From contig OW121742.1 of assembly GCA_933228675.1 (NCBI GenBank), forward strand, positions 38,539,255 to 38,603,254: a stretch of 64,000 nucleotides of DNA, written 5' to 3'. The notes under the pieces were generated by a model, which saw only the letters and a list, made by a program, of their open reading frames with translations, searched no databases and was not told the origin of the DNA. A program made the translations under genes and the position numbers. Within the stretch, counting starts at the first letter, position 1; every line of letters starts with the position of its first letter. The stretch is from Stomorhina lunata (lineage: Eukaryota > Arthropoda > Insecta > Diptera > Rhiniidae). Positions 25,905 through 38,863 of the stretch are shown piece by piece.

Positions 25905-28028
25905 ATATTATACAAAATGTAAATATAAAAAATTTCCATGGATTCTAAAAAATACAAATAAATTTGTTACAAAAATGTAATAAATGAAGAACCGCTTAAC
26001 CGATTTTGAGCAAACTTCACATAAACCATTTACTAAATAGTCAGAACAAAGCATAAATATTTGGTTTGGATAGGTGGGTCCGTTCTTGAGTAATAAAGTT
26101 ACAACGAAAAGTGGCATTAATTTTTATATATTAAGATGTAAATATAAAAAATTTCCATGGATTCTAAAAAAATACTAATTAATTTTTTACAAAAAAATGT
26201 GATAAATGTAGAACCGCTTAACCGATTTTGAGCAAACTTCACATAAACCATTTACTAAATGGTCAAAACAAAGCCTAAGTATTTGTTTTGGATAGGTTAG
26301 TCCGTTCTTGAGTAATAAAGTTATAACGAAAAGTGTCGTTCGTTTTTTATATATTAAGATGTAAATATAAAAAATTTCCATGGATTGTAAAAAAAATACT
26401 AATTAATTTGTTACAAAAAATGTGATAAGTGATAAGTAAATCACATTACCAATATTTGTGCATCCGTTTTTCTTTTTCAGATATATTAAAAAAAGAGGTC
26501 GTAAAAGTGGGCATGGTAAATTTTTCTTAATGTATAATCCTAACTTGGACTAAAAAAAACATTTACAAAGAAAAAATGTCTTCATTGGTCCAGCCGTTTT
26601 TAAGATATACAATTTTAAAGAAAAGGGTAATTTTATCCCCATTTTCCAATTCCCAGGTCCCCGTTGGTCCATTTTCAAAAAACTGAAAAAGCGAAAAACC
26701 ATCCTATAGTATGAAAATATCCACACTTAAAACTTTAATTAATTAGGTTAAATCGTCATTTTTAATATATGACTTATATGGGTCACGCCCATTTGAGATT
26801 TCCAAAAAAAAAAAACGTACCCACCAGTAGCTTCTTTTATACTGTAAAAATTAAAGAAAAATCGGTCGACTCGGTCATCCATATTTGTCATTTTTAATAT
26901 TTTACTTATATGGGAGGGGTCACGCCCACTTAAGATTTCTGAAAAGACCCTTGCCTATTTTAAGCACCGGTCACACCTTACCATACTGTCAAAATTATAG
27001 AGAAATTGGGCCGCTAGGTCATTCATATTTGTCATTTTTAATATTTTACTTATATGGGAAGGGTCACGCCCACTTGAGATTTCAGGAAAAAACCTAGACT
27101 ATTTTAACCACCGGTCACACCTTATTCCACTGTCTAAATTTCAGAAAAATCGGTCGGTTTGATCATCCATATTTGTAATTTTTAAAATCTGACTTATATG
27201 GGAGGGGTTACGCCCACTTGAGATTCCAGAAAAAAACCTACACTATTTTGACCACCGGTCACACCTTACCCCTCTGTCTAAATTTAAGAAAAATCGGTCG
27301 GTTTGATCATCCATATTTGTATGTTTTAAAATCTGACTTATATGGGAGGGGTCACGCCCACTTAAGATTTGAAAAAAAATCTTGCCTATTTTGTCTATTG
27401 GTCACACCTTAACATACTGTCAAAATATCAGAAAAATCGAGTCTCTCGGTCGCCTATATTTATCGTTTTTATTATGTGAGTTATATGGGATTGGTCACGC
27501 CCACTTGAGATTTCTGCAAAAACTCTTGCCTATTTTAACCACGGGTCACACCTTGCCATACTTTCAAAATTTGAGAAAAATCGGCCATCTCGGTCATTCA
27601 TAATTGTCATTTTTAATATACGAGTTATATGGGAGGGGTCACGCCAACTTGAGATTTCTGGAAAAACCCTTGCCTATTTTAACCACCGGTCACACCTTGC
27701 CATACTGTCAAAATTTCAGAAAAATCTGTCATCTCAGTCATTCATATTTGTCATTTTTAATATATGAGTTATATGGGAGGGGTCACGCCCACTTGAGATT
27801 TCAGAAAAAAACCCAGGCTATTTTAACTACCGGTCACACCTTACTCCACTGTCTAAATTTCAGAATAATCGGTCGGTTAGATCATCCATATTTGTATGTT
27901 TTAAAATCTGACTTATATGGGAGGGGTCACGCCCACTTGAGATTTGAAAAAAATAGCCTATTTTAACCACCGATCACACCTTACCATACTGTCAAAATTT
28001 CAGAAAAATCGGGCCTATCTTTTACATA
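25905..28028. repeat. composite tandem repeat, left part (A units ~220 bp, then B units ~145 bp)
   Basis: Three A units start with GTAAATATAAAAAATTTCCATGG at about 25919, 26140 and 26361. After a transition come nine B units marked by GTCACGCCCACTTGAGATTT at about 26782, 26928, 27063, 27208, 27350, 27495, 27637, 27781 and 27926. Short open frames come from the B periodicity. The array stops at 28028 where a pogo-like element is inserted. Confidence 0.85.
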
Positions 28029-28984
28029 TACAGTATTTTTCGTTTAGCTGCACATTCAAGTTTGCACGAAAATTTGTGCACTTACGCAAAATGTGCTGTT
28101 ACGCACAATTCGCTTAGCTGCATTATTTATGCTATAAAATGAATTCACTTACCTGCATAAATGTGCTCTTAAGTAAAAGTTCATTTTTATTGTAATAATA
28201 GAATAATTTAATTATTAATTTCAACAAAAACAAAACAATTCATTTAAAAACAAAAGAGATCATACATAAGTAAATTCACGTAGTAAGTTATACATACATA
28301 TATGTACATCATAGCTGTACATTTCGATTATTTTTATATAAAATTTTGAACAAAATTAAATTAATTTGTTATTTAGTTTACTTACAAGGAATATAATTAA
28401 GTTAGAATTATTTAAGATTGTTAAAAATAAAATAACAATTTGCATGTGGTTTTCTGGATTTATTATGTTAAGTTATTATTTAAAATCATTACGTTTCAAA
28501 TACAAGTTTTGAAATGAAATTAATATTTTTTTGTAAAAATTGAAATAATTTTAATTTGTATTCCTTTCAAAGAAATAAAATATTTCTTTATTTCATTTTA
28601 TTGCTTGTAAATAAAATTAAAATTTCTTCAAAACTCCCAAAATTTTTTTATTTAAGAAAATTTAGCTTGAATAAGTTTATTCACAACAAAATTTTTTGAA
28701 TAATTTTAATTCAAACAAATTTTTTGGATTATTTCAAAATTTTCTGTGAACAGTAAAAATAAAATATTTAGAGAATTTATTTCAAACAAGATTTTTTGAC
28801 TATTGAAAATTGTTTACAGATTTTTTAAAATAAACAAAATATTAAAAAATTAGTGAAGACGATGGTTTTTAGTGTGATGATTATAATCATAATAATGTAA
28901 ACGATCTAGTGTCGGTAAAGAAGATCGGACATCAATTTTAATTTACAAATATTTTAATGTTAGCGATTTAAGTATAGAAATAAT

Positions 28985-29400
28985 TTTATCCTTCGTCACA
29001 ATGGGTGGAAAGGGTATATTGGGTTTGTGCTGCATTTCTAACGCAATAAAATATTAGTCTTACATCCATCTTTAAGTACACCAATCAACTCAGAATCACA
29101 TTCTAGGTGAATTTAACGATGTTCGTCCAGCCTGCTGACTGAATATCCAAGTAAATTTACTATAGTTATGGTGACCATATTTTCCAACGACCAACAAAAT
29201 ACATTTTTTTCGATATTAAGTTAAAATATACATTATATAATTTTGTGGTCTTAGGTATGAGCCTTAATTTTGATTCAATTTAAATTGAGGTTCGTCGCTG
29301 ATCACAGTTTTTTGATAAAACAAGTAAAAACAACAAGTGCCGACCATATGATACCTTACACTAAGGTGAAATAAGTTCCAAGTAACCAAAATTGTATGAA
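28985..29400. mobile_element. mini-me/Helentron-like fragments inside the pogo-like element
   Basis: At 28985 a head fragment reads GGTGGAAAGGGTAT...TTTGTGCTG and continues as the 2959 element does, up to GATGTTCGTCC. At about 29325 AACAACAAGTGCCGACCATATGATACC matches the other end in reverse. They are two broken pieces of the same family in opposite orientation. Confidence 0.6.
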
Positions 29401-30855
29401 CTTTTTATATATTTTTTATTGCGCAATTGGTCAACGGGTCGATCACCGATTGCAATGAAATTTGGTGTAATGATTTTTATTTGTATAATAAATATTTCTT
29501 CGAAATTAAATACAAAATACACAAATTTGTGGTCAAAATTTCTATTCCGGGAATACAGGCCAATGTGAGTTCTCCGAAATAATAGATCGATTTCAGCTAA
29601 TTTCATAAAGCTTTTTGCCACCTTTATTTTGATTGCGAAAATTACGGAAGATCCCAATACTTTTTGACAAAATCGTAATGTATTCCTTAATGTGAAATTA
29701 AAAAAAAAACTACTTCATTTTGATACCTTTTACTACTAAGGTTGAATATGGATCAAAAGCTTTACAGATTTTTCTTAAAGCTTAAATACATACATATCAC
29801 CCACCTAGATGGAGTGTTAAATCGACTCGAGATGGTGAAAAATAAAAAAATTAGCACAGATATGTATCTTCGAATTTATTAAAATTTGTAACGTTATTGG
29901 TCCATATCATATAACCATAGAAGTGACTATAGAATTATATTACTAATAGGATTATCTTATACATAAGTTTGTAATGCATAGAAATATGTGTACAATGTTT
30001 TGGAACCAGGATTATCTATCGGATATAAGATATATCGGCCAATTGAACACAACACCATGGTTTAACGAAATCAAGTTTTATACTAATGTCTACATAAGAA
30101 AAAAGTATCTTAGGATGTAGAACGTCGTTTTTTAATACGGAAAATCAATTTTCGCTTGTATGAATTTTTACTTTACGCTCATGTGTATTGAGAGTAGTTT
30201 AGTTTTTGTTATTATTATTTTTTGTTTTATTTTTCAAATCTCAAAACAAATAAATTTATTTTCTTTAAATGTTTGAAGATTCAAAAAATTCCATAATATT
30301 GTATGAAATAAATTTTATTCTTCATTTTTTGGTTTGAATAAAATTAATCAAGACAAAAAGTTTGAAATAAATAAAAAATTTTAATATTTTAGAAATTTTG
30401 TTTGAAATAAAATTGTTGGAAAAATATGAAACTTTTCAATATTTGAATAAAAAAATATCGAATATTATTCTTGCTAGTATTATTCAAATATATTAAATTA
30501 TGATATTTTTGTTTAGAATGAAGAATATTGGATTCAAAAATTTTCAAATAATTTTCTGAAAAATTTATTGATATCAAGAATAATAATTTATACTTTAATT
30601 TAATTTCTTTAGAAGGATTAAATCAAGCAAATAATATAATTTAAAATCCATGAAATAGAATAACAATTATTCATATTAAGTAACAAATAATTAAAATAAT
30701 TCAAAAAGTAGTTTTATTTTTTATTTTAATCACACTATACAGCTATGATGTACATAAGCAATTTATGAACTACATATACTATACATAAAGAAGAACATAA
30801 ACTATATCTGATTTGTTTTTGAAAAATATCATTAGAGTTAACTTTTTTGCCTTAA

Positions 30856-30998
30856 CCCACGTCTAGACGAGCAATATCTATTGCCGCAAGACATATATAG
30901 TACATATAGTACAAGACAAATATAGTACGTGTGTCTCGCTCACGCTCATGTAAAAGGCCTACATTGCGGCAATGTTATTGCCGTCGTGAAGACGGGGG
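30856..30998. mobile_element. piggyBac-like MITE, 143 bp
   Basis: Inverted ends CCCACGTCTAGACGAGCAAT and (reverse of right end) CCCCCGTCTTCACGACGGCAAT enclose AT-rich DNA with inner inverse copies of ATTGCCGCAA. The left flank is TTAA and the right flank is TTTA. CCC-starting ends at a TTAA site fit piggyBac-derived MITEs; the right flank needs one mutation. Confidence 0.6.
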
Positions 30999-31259
30999 TT
31001 TATTTTTCCTCAAAAAAGCGATTTTCAACAAAAATTTTGTTTTGTTTTTATGAGGCACTTAAAAGTAATATTTTATACTAAAAATAAACATTATTGAACA
31101 TAAATTGAATGCTGTTATTCAAAATATGCACTTAAGCAAAATGCACGTACACGATTTTTTTTCATACAAATATTAACTATCATACATAATACTTTGTATT
31201 TTGTGCAGATAGGCAAAAAATGCAGTTAAGCGAAATGCAGGTAAACGAAAAATACTGTA

Positions 31260-31712
31260 TTTGTCATTTTTAATATATGGGTTATATGGGAGGGGTCACA
31301 CCAACTTGAGATTTCGAAAAAAAAAATTAGCCTATAGTCACCACCGGCCACACCATATTACACTGTCAAAATTTGAGCAAAATCGGTCCGCTAGTTTCGG
31401 AGATCCTTCCCAACAAACAAACAGACGCGGACATTTTTTTATAGATATAGAAGATAGAAGAAGAAGATAGAAGATATAAATATAAATATAAAAAATTTCC
31501 ATGGATTGTAAAAAAATACTAATTAATTTGTTACTAAAAATGTGATAAGTTAAGAACCGCTTAACCGATTTTGAGCAAACTTCACATAAACCATTTACTA
31601 AATAGTCAGAACAAAACCTAAGTATTTGGTTTAAAAAGGTGAGTCCGTTCTTGAGTAATAAAGTTACAACGAAAAGTGGCATTAATTTTTATATATTAAG
31701 ATCACCAAAATT
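31260..31712. repeat. composite tandem repeat, right part
   Basis: The tenth B unit resumes here (GGGTCACACCAACTTGAGAT) with a terminal variant ending CCAACAAACAAACAGACGCGG. Then comes an AGAAGATAG run and a fourth A unit from about 31488. It is continuous with the left part once the pogo-like insert and one TA are removed. Confidence 0.85.
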
Positions 31713-32829
31713 TCGTCAAAATCAATATATTTGAATACCATATTGAACTCAATGATAAAACTGACTTAATTATGCACAATTTTAATAAACTTGTTTTCAT
31801 TTACACAACATAATAATCTATAAGGTCATAACACAAAAGATTATTAGATGATCTAGGCAAAAAATATTACAACTTTATACAACTACAAAACATCTTCTTA
31901 GACTCCTGTGGAGCTAAAGCTTCTACAATTACTTGAACTTGTAGCTTGTAGCAAAAATTACAAATGAAATTTAAACTTTTTTAAGGCAATGATAAAACAA
32001 GTGCGTGGGTAAAACTATAACTTTAAATAGTCAAATCAAAAAAAAACTCAATTCATTCATTAAAACTTTGTGATCACGCTGAGTCTTAGGAGTGTGTCCA
32101 TAAATGTTCAATTAATAACAAAACAACACGATCTCTATTTTAATGAATTATGTTAATAAACGATTAAAAAGAATAAGAATTTAAACCACATAATATCAGC
32201 TTTTTTAATTATAGCAAAATTTTGCAGATTTTATATTTTTTGTTATGCTGACGTGCGTTTTAAATTAATTTTTAAATGGTTTTTAATTAATATTCTAGAT
32301 TTTGCAAATTTTTTATTCAACGATCAACGATCTTTTGTTGGTTAAAAGCTTAAAATGTATTAGCATTTAACATTTATTTTTTTCTATTGTCAACAGCGCG
32401 TGTTTGCTATAATTTTAAAGCAAATCCTTTTGGCTTTAAGTTAAACCTAGTTTTAGATTTAATCGTTACTTAAACTGGGTTAATAATTTGTTGCATTAAC
32501 TTTTAAACTTGTTAAGTTTAACTTATTTGTTTTCCATCAAAGTTTTTGAAGAATCAAGTTTGTCAATAAAATTTTGATTTTTAATTTGAATTTAAAATCC
32601 ATTAAAATTTTTTGAAATACTTAATTAAAATTCTGCAAAATTCCATTTGTTTTTTTTTTTTTTTTTTTTTTTTTGAGAAAACAAAGTCAATCGTGATAGA
32701 AATGACCTAAAGAAGAAAATATTTATATTTTTATGATAGAATTTGGATATAGTTGATTTTTGTATTAAGAAAAATTACTTGCTTACTTACTCAAATAGCC
32801 TATATTTACAACCTGTTAAGGTCAAAGGC
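31713..32829. other. AT-rich DNA without recognisable gene; poly-T run
   Basis: No gene is seen. A run of about 25 T lies at about 32649-32674, just before the retroelement remnant that reads on the minus strand. Confidence 0.5.
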
Positions 32830-33090
32830 CGAACGTATTTAAGAATTTCATGCGCTTCGATATTATGCTCATTTTCTCTAAAAAGAAAAGATTTTTCTCT
32901 ACCATCGAATTTTCGAACGTCCTCTTTTACGAGTTTCCTAGGGATCATTTTCGGACACTTTTCTTGCCAGAGTGTTTTCAATCATGCGCACAACATGTCC
33001 TAGCCAACGCTTTTAACTATATCAATGTCAGCAAATAACTCATACAGCTCATGATTTGTCGAAATTCGTTGTTGATGCTAATTCAGTGTT
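32830..33090 (-). pseudogene. decayed non-LTR retrotransposon fragment (C-terminal reverse-transcriptase region)
   Basis: On the minus strand the frames give ELYELFADIDIVK followed, after a frameshift, by KRWLGHVVRMIENTLARK. The RWLGHV.RM block is characteristic of the C-terminal region of many arthropod non-LTR retrotransposon proteins. Coding is broken by at least two frameshifts. The poly-T run at 32649-32674 could be the complement of its poly-A tail, which would fit a minus-strand 3' end. Confidence 0.6.
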
Positions 33091-33146
33091 GACATATTTC
33101 TTTTTTTCCAAAAACTGACAATTCCGAAAAAAATCTGTTTTTATAA

Positions 33147-33297
33147 CCTTCATTACCATAGGTGATATTATAAGTTTGTGCTGATGTATGTAACGCATAG
33201 AAATATTTGTCTTAGACCCACCTTTTAGTATATAAATGGACTTAGAATCACTTTCTGAGTCGATTTAGCGATGTCGGTCCGTCCGTCCGTCAAAGCA
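33147..33297 (+). mobile_element. mini-me/Helentron-like fragment (head only)
   Basis: About 150 bp nearly identical to the head of the 2959 element: TTTGTGCTGATGTATGTAACG, CTTAGACCCACC, CTGAGTCGATTTAGCGATGTC and (GTCC)n, then unrelated DNA. Confidence 0.7.
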
Positions 33298-33597
33298 AAC
33301 GTTTTTGAAATATTTTTTATTTTAATTAATTATTTTAATTTAATAATTAAACTTACATTTTTCTAAAAATTTTGTATTTATAGCTACCCTGTGTTAACAC
33401 AGGGTGAATTATAGGGCGTCAAAGTAGACCACTTCAACGAATGTTTCTCTTCGACATTTTTTAGTTTTTAACCGATTTAACGAGTGGCCCAGAGTACGTT
33501 AGAGGTGGTCAGTAGATGGTTTATGTAAAGTTTGCACGAAAACCGTCCAGAGGTTCAGAAGAAATGGCATTTAGAGTTTCTATACAAAATTTTGTCT
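33298..33597. other. spacer without recognisable gene
   Basis: About 300 bp; no supported feature. Confidence 0.45.
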
Positions 33598-35155
33598 AGG
33601 CCTAAAACCATGCTTTTGTTTTCATTAAATTTTTACATTATAAAACTATTTTATTTAAATTTTGAGCTTGTTGAAATTTCTGGTCGACTGGTGTTTTCTT
33701 AAAAATTGAGAATTTTTCAGTCTCACTTAGAAAAATTTTCTTTACAACAACAACAAATTTTTTGAAAAATTTCCTATAAAAATCAGAAAAATTTCCTATT
33801 CAAAATAGGAAATTAAAATAAAAAATCCAATTAAAAAAAGGAAATTTTTAAAAAATTTCCTATAAAAGCAAGAAATTTTTAAAAAAAATTTTAAAAATAC
33901 CAAAGAAATTTTTGAAAAATTTCCTATAAAAATAAAAAATGTTTGAAAAATTTTCTATAAAAATAAGAAACTTTTCAAAAATTTCCTATCAAAATTAAAA
34001 ATTTTTGAAAAATTTTGCTATAAAAATAAGAAAATTTTGAAAATTTTCCTATAAAGATAAGAAATTTTTGAAAAATTTCCTATAAAAAAAACTTTTTGAA
34101 AAATTTCCTATAAAAAAAAAAAATTTTTGAAAAATTTCCAATAAAAATAAGAAATTTTTGAAAAATTTCTTATCAAAAAACTTTTTGAAAATTTTCCTAT
34201 AAAAATAAGAAATTTTTGAAAAATATCTTATAAAAATAAGAAATTTTTGAAAAATTTCCTATAAAAATAAGAAATTTTTGAAAAATTTCCTATAAAAATA
34301 AGAAATTTTTGAAAAATTTCCTATAAAGATAAGAAATTTTTGAAAAATTTCCTATAAAAATAAGAAATTTTTGAAAAATTTCCTATAAAAAAACTTTTTG
34401 AAAAAATTCCTATAAAAAAAAAAAAATTTGAAAAATTTCCTATAAAAATAAGAAATTTTTGAAAATTTTCTTATAAAAAAACTTTTTGAAATTTTTCCTA
34501 TAAAAATAAGAAATTTTTGAAAAATTTCCTAAAAAAATAAGAAATTTTTGAAAATTTTCCTATAAAAATAAGAAATTTTTGAAAAATTTCCTATAAAAAT
34601 AAGAAATTTTTGAAAAATTTCCTATAAAAATAAGAAATTTTTGAAAAATTTCCAATAAACATAAGAAATTTTTGGAAAATTTCCTATATAATAGGAAATT
34701 TTTGAAAAATATCCAATAAAAATAAGAAATTTTTAAAAATTTTCTAAAAAAAATAAGAAATCTGAAAAATTTCCGTTACAAACATTTTTTATTAAAAAAA
34801 ATAAGAAATCTGAAAAATTTCCTATTGAAAAAAGATAATTTTAAAAATATTTTCAGTCTTTCTGTGTAAGCCTAAAACTATGCTTTTCTTTCCAGTAATT
34901 ATTTCCGTTACAAACATTTTTTATTTAAATATTGATGTTTCTGAAATTTCTGGTCGCCTGGTATTTTCATAAAAATTACGAAATTTTAGTTTCACTTAGA
35001 AAAATTAAAAATTTTTGAAAAATTTCCTGTAAAAATAGGAAATTTTTTAAAAATATCCTTTAAAAATAAGAAATTTTTAAAAAGTATTTCTTTTTATAAA
35101 AAAGAAGAAAAATTTAGAAAAAAAAATCCTCTTAAAATATAAAATTTTTGAAAAA
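33598..35155 (-). repeat. 31-bp satellite, block 2 (reverse), with duplicated flank
   Basis: Units read AAATTTTTGAAAAATTTCC then TATAAAAATAAG, the reverse of block 1, from about 33745 to 34855 and 35010 to 35150. The same ~145-bp non-satellite flank (GCCTAAAACCATGCTTTT ... GAAATTTCTGGTCG ... CACTTAGAAAAATT) precedes both parts, at 33598-33742 and 34862-35007. Confidence 0.88.
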
Positions 35156-36580
35156 TATAGATAGTTTTTCTGCTAGATTCTGTTTATAAATTTATTAGTT
35201 TCGTTTCCTTTCCCAACAAAAATAAAAACCAAAATTGTTCGAATATTTGGCACATAAAATGCATTAATGACTTATTGCGCAAATCTGCATAATCTTGTTG
35301 AATTGAATATTTTTAAATTTGGTGATTTTTAACCAGATAGGATAAATTTTACAAAATGCGATGTTCAGATATGAAGTAGAATATGAAAACTGAACTAAGT
35401 TTTGAAAATGCAAACCATAAATTAACTTTTGCGCAATTAAATTAATTTGATATATTTTTGTAACAAACTTTTTCTACTTTTTCCCTTATATTCATTCTAT
35501 GAAAAATCTGATAAAAATGATTTAAAAAAATGTTTCCTTCTATCTAAAATTGTCACAATCTAAGACTTGAGTATTTTGTAACAAAATAAATTAAGAAATT
35601 ATTAGTTTAAATTTTTTTTTACTTCTTTATTTCTTAATACAATAAGAGAACAATAAATTCTCTGGCGTTTATATAATTTTAATTTAATTCTTTGTTTTTT
35701 GTGGATTTCTTTTTTTAAGCTATATAATTTGGTTTCTAAGTTATAGATATAATTTATAAAAAAATGAGACTATTTACACAAAACTTAACTAACAATTAAA
35801 TTATAAAATAATTATAACATGAATATGTAAATAATTAAAACTAATGCATTCAATAATTATTATCATATAATTAATATTTTAATTTTAGACTACAATAATA
35901 TTTAAATAGACTACAATAAAAATAAAATACATAATAAATGCTTAAGACGAATTGAAAAAAAGACCAAAATCTTGTATTAAAGTAATTCAAAAATATTAAG
36001 GAAATTCAAGCAAAACAAATTTAGAAAAGTTTCGAAACTTTTTGAAAAATTTGAAATCTCAAATAGGCTTAAAAGTTTCCCTAATAAATTATCCAGAATG
36101 AAAAAAGGAATCCAATTTTTTAGGATTAAAGTAATTTTGGATTTAGTTCAATAAATTAGTTTTTTCGAACTATTTACATTTCTTCTAACTTTTCTACATC
36201 AAAATCATTTGACCTCTAATTTGGATATAATAGTTCCTTTTTACATTTTGGATTTACTTTAATTTTTTTAATATTTTATAAATATTCGATGTTTAATGGA
36301 ATAGTTATATATATTTTGAGATTATTTCACATAATTTACACACATTCGATAATAATTATATAAGTTTTATTTCGTTTTTTTTTTTATAAATAATTAAAAT
36401 TTTTAATTATTGCATGAAAAAAAAGTCTATCTGTAAAGAGAATATTTGGAAATGTTCTTAGAGCTGAAGAAATTTTTGGATAATAATATTATATAATTAA
36501 GGCATTCAGATTTGTTTAACCCTTTCGTGACCATTCTTGACCATGCACTTCATATAGAAAATTTGTATACAAATTTGGTA
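35156..36580. other. AT-rich DNA without recognisable gene
   Basis: Very AT-rich unique sequence; no frame of interest. Confidence 0.5.
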
Positions 36581-38600
36581 TAGATATAAAAATAAGAAGT
36601 TTTTAAGAATTTTTTTTTACAAATTTTCCACAAAAATATGAAATTTTTAAAAAATGTTCCATAAACATAAGCAATTTTTGAAAAATTTCCTAAAAAAATA
36701 AGAAATTTTTAAAAAACTTCCTAAGAAAATAAGAAATTTTTGAAAAATTTCCTGTAAAAATAAAAATAAATTGAAAAAACTCCTATAAAAATAAGAAGTT
36801 TTTAAAAAATTTTCTTTAAAATTAAGAAATTCTAAAAAAATCTTATAAAATTAAGTAATTTGAAAAAAAAAAATCCCCATAAAATTAAAAAAATATTTAA
36901 AAATTTCCTATAAAAATAAGAAACTTATGAAAAATTTTCTATAAAAAGAAAACATTTTTGAAAAAATTCCTTTAAAAATAAAAAAATTTTGAACAATTTT
37001 TATATAAAAAAGAAATTTTTGAAAATTTTCCTACAAAAATAAGAAATTTAAAAAAAAGTCTATAAAAATTAGAAATTTTTGAAAAAGTTCCTATAAAAAT
37101 AAGAAATTTTTAAAAAATTTCTTATAAAATAAAAAATTTTTGAAGAAAATCCTACAAATAAGACATTTTTTGAAAAATTTCCTACAAAAATAAGAAAATT
37201 CTGAAAAATTTCCTATAAAAATAAGAAGTTTTTGAAAAATTTCCTATAAAAATAGAAAATTTTTGAAAAATTTTGCTATAAAAAATTTTGAAAAATCTCT
37301 TACAAAAATAAAAAATTTTTTAAAATTTTTCTGTAAAAATAGGAAATTTTTGAAAAATTTCTTATAAAAATAAAATATTTTGAAAAAATTCTATAATAAT
37401 TAAAAAATTTTTTAAAATTTACCATAAAATGAAAAAAACTTATAAAAAAAATTATAAAAATATGATTTAAAAAAAATTCGAACTAAAACCAGAAATTTCA
37501 TAAAGATATGAAATTTTTGAAACTTTTATAAAAAAATAAGAAATGTTTGAAAAATGTTCTATAAAAATAAAAACATTTTGAATTTTTTTTTTATAAAAAT
37601 AAGACATTTTTGACAAATTTATTATGAAATAAGAAATATTTTGAAAAATTTCTTTTAAATATACAAATTTTTTGAATATTTCTTATAAAAAAAAATAAAT
37701 TTTTGAAAAATTTCCTATCAAATAGGAAATTTATGAAAATTTCTTACGAAAATCAAAAAAAAAATTGAAAAATTTTCTATAAAAATAAAAAATTTTTGAA
37801 AATATCCTATAAAAATAATTTGTGAAAAATTTCCTATTTTTGAAAAATTTGTTATAAAAGTATAAAAGTTTTGAGAAATTTTTTTATAGAAATATAAATC
37901 AATGTTGAAAACTTTCCTATAAAAATGTAAATTTTTTAAAAATTTCCTATAAAAATAAGAAGTTTTTGAAAAATTTCTTAGAAAATAAAATATTTTTTAA
38001 AAAATTTCTAATAAAAATTAAAAAATTCCTATAAAATTAAGAAACTTTTAAAAATTTTTCGATAAAAATAAAAAAAATAGTTTGAAAAATTTCTTATAAA
38101 ATTGAGAATTAACTGATTTTTTTTTATAAAAATAAGAAATCTTTGAAAATTTTTTCAATTTTTTTTTTTATTTTTTTGCGAAATTTTTGCAAAAATTTCT
38201 TATTTTTTAGGATATTTTTCAAAAGTTTCTAATTTTTTAGGAAATTAAAAAAAATAAGAAATTTTTCAAATTTGTTTCATTTTTTAGAAAATTTTTCAAA
38301 AATTTCCTATTTTTTCTTGGATATTTTTCAAAAATTTCTTATTTTAATATTAAATTTTTGAAAATTTCTTATTTTTTATAGGAACATTTTTGAAACATTC
38401 TAATTTTTATAGGAAATGCTTCAGAACATTAGTTTTTTTAGGAATTTTTTCAAATAATTCTTATTTTTTAGGAATTTTTTTCAAAAGATTCTTATTTTTG
38501 TAAGAATTTTTCAAATTATTTGTTAACTATATAGAAAACTTTTCAAAAATTTCCTCTTTTTACATCAAATTAAAAAAAATCTAATTTTTAATAAGAATTT
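36581..38600. repeat. 31-bp satellite, block 3 (degraded; orientation switch near 38160)
   Basis: From about 36581 to 38130 degenerate units run in the reverse orientation (AAGAAATTTTTGAAAAATTTCC). From about 38165 to 38580 they run forward (AGGAAATTTTTCAAAAATTT). It ends about 265 bp from the SLC6 stop codon. Confidence 0.88.
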
Positions 38601-38863
38601 TTTTTAAAAATAAGTAGAAAATATCTATAGCCAAGAATTTAGGCATGAAAGGACTAAAAATTTTAGTATTGCATACCTTTAAGGTCTAAAGCATACTCTA
38701 AGGATTGTATAATTATACCAAGTAGTAGCATACTTTTAGGATTCTATAATATTAATTATTTTCCTTAATTATCGTATTTATATTAAATTTTATAACTATT
38801 TACAATTTCTCTCAGGAGAAAGATAATCACTAGATTCGTTGTTTACTTATGTCTCGTTTAAAA
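38601..38863 (-). other. 3' flank / probable 3' UTR of the SLC6 gene
   Basis: AT-rich sequence between the stop codon and the nearest satellite block (ends near 38600). I see no clear AATAAA on the minus strand here, only TATAAAT-type variants around 38780-38800, so the cleavage site is not assigned. Confidence 0.4.

Larger units (their letters stand above)
28031..31257. mobile_element. pogo-like DNA element, non-autonomous, 3.2 kb
   Basis: The termini are CAGTATTTTTCGTTTAGCTGCA on the left and its close inverse on the right, flanked by TA on both sides (28029-28030 and 31258-31259). As I recall the Drosophila pogo terminus, it is very similar (CAGTAT..TTCGCTTAGCTGC). Subterminal copies of TTCGCTTAGCTGCAT and AAATGTGCT-type motifs repeat inside both ends. 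No transposase frame survives; the interior is AT-rich and carries other elements. Confidence 0.8.

Noticed and set aside
32743..33003. 86-codon plus-strand frame
   Set aside because: It overlaps the minus-strand non-LTR retroelement relic, which explains the composition better.
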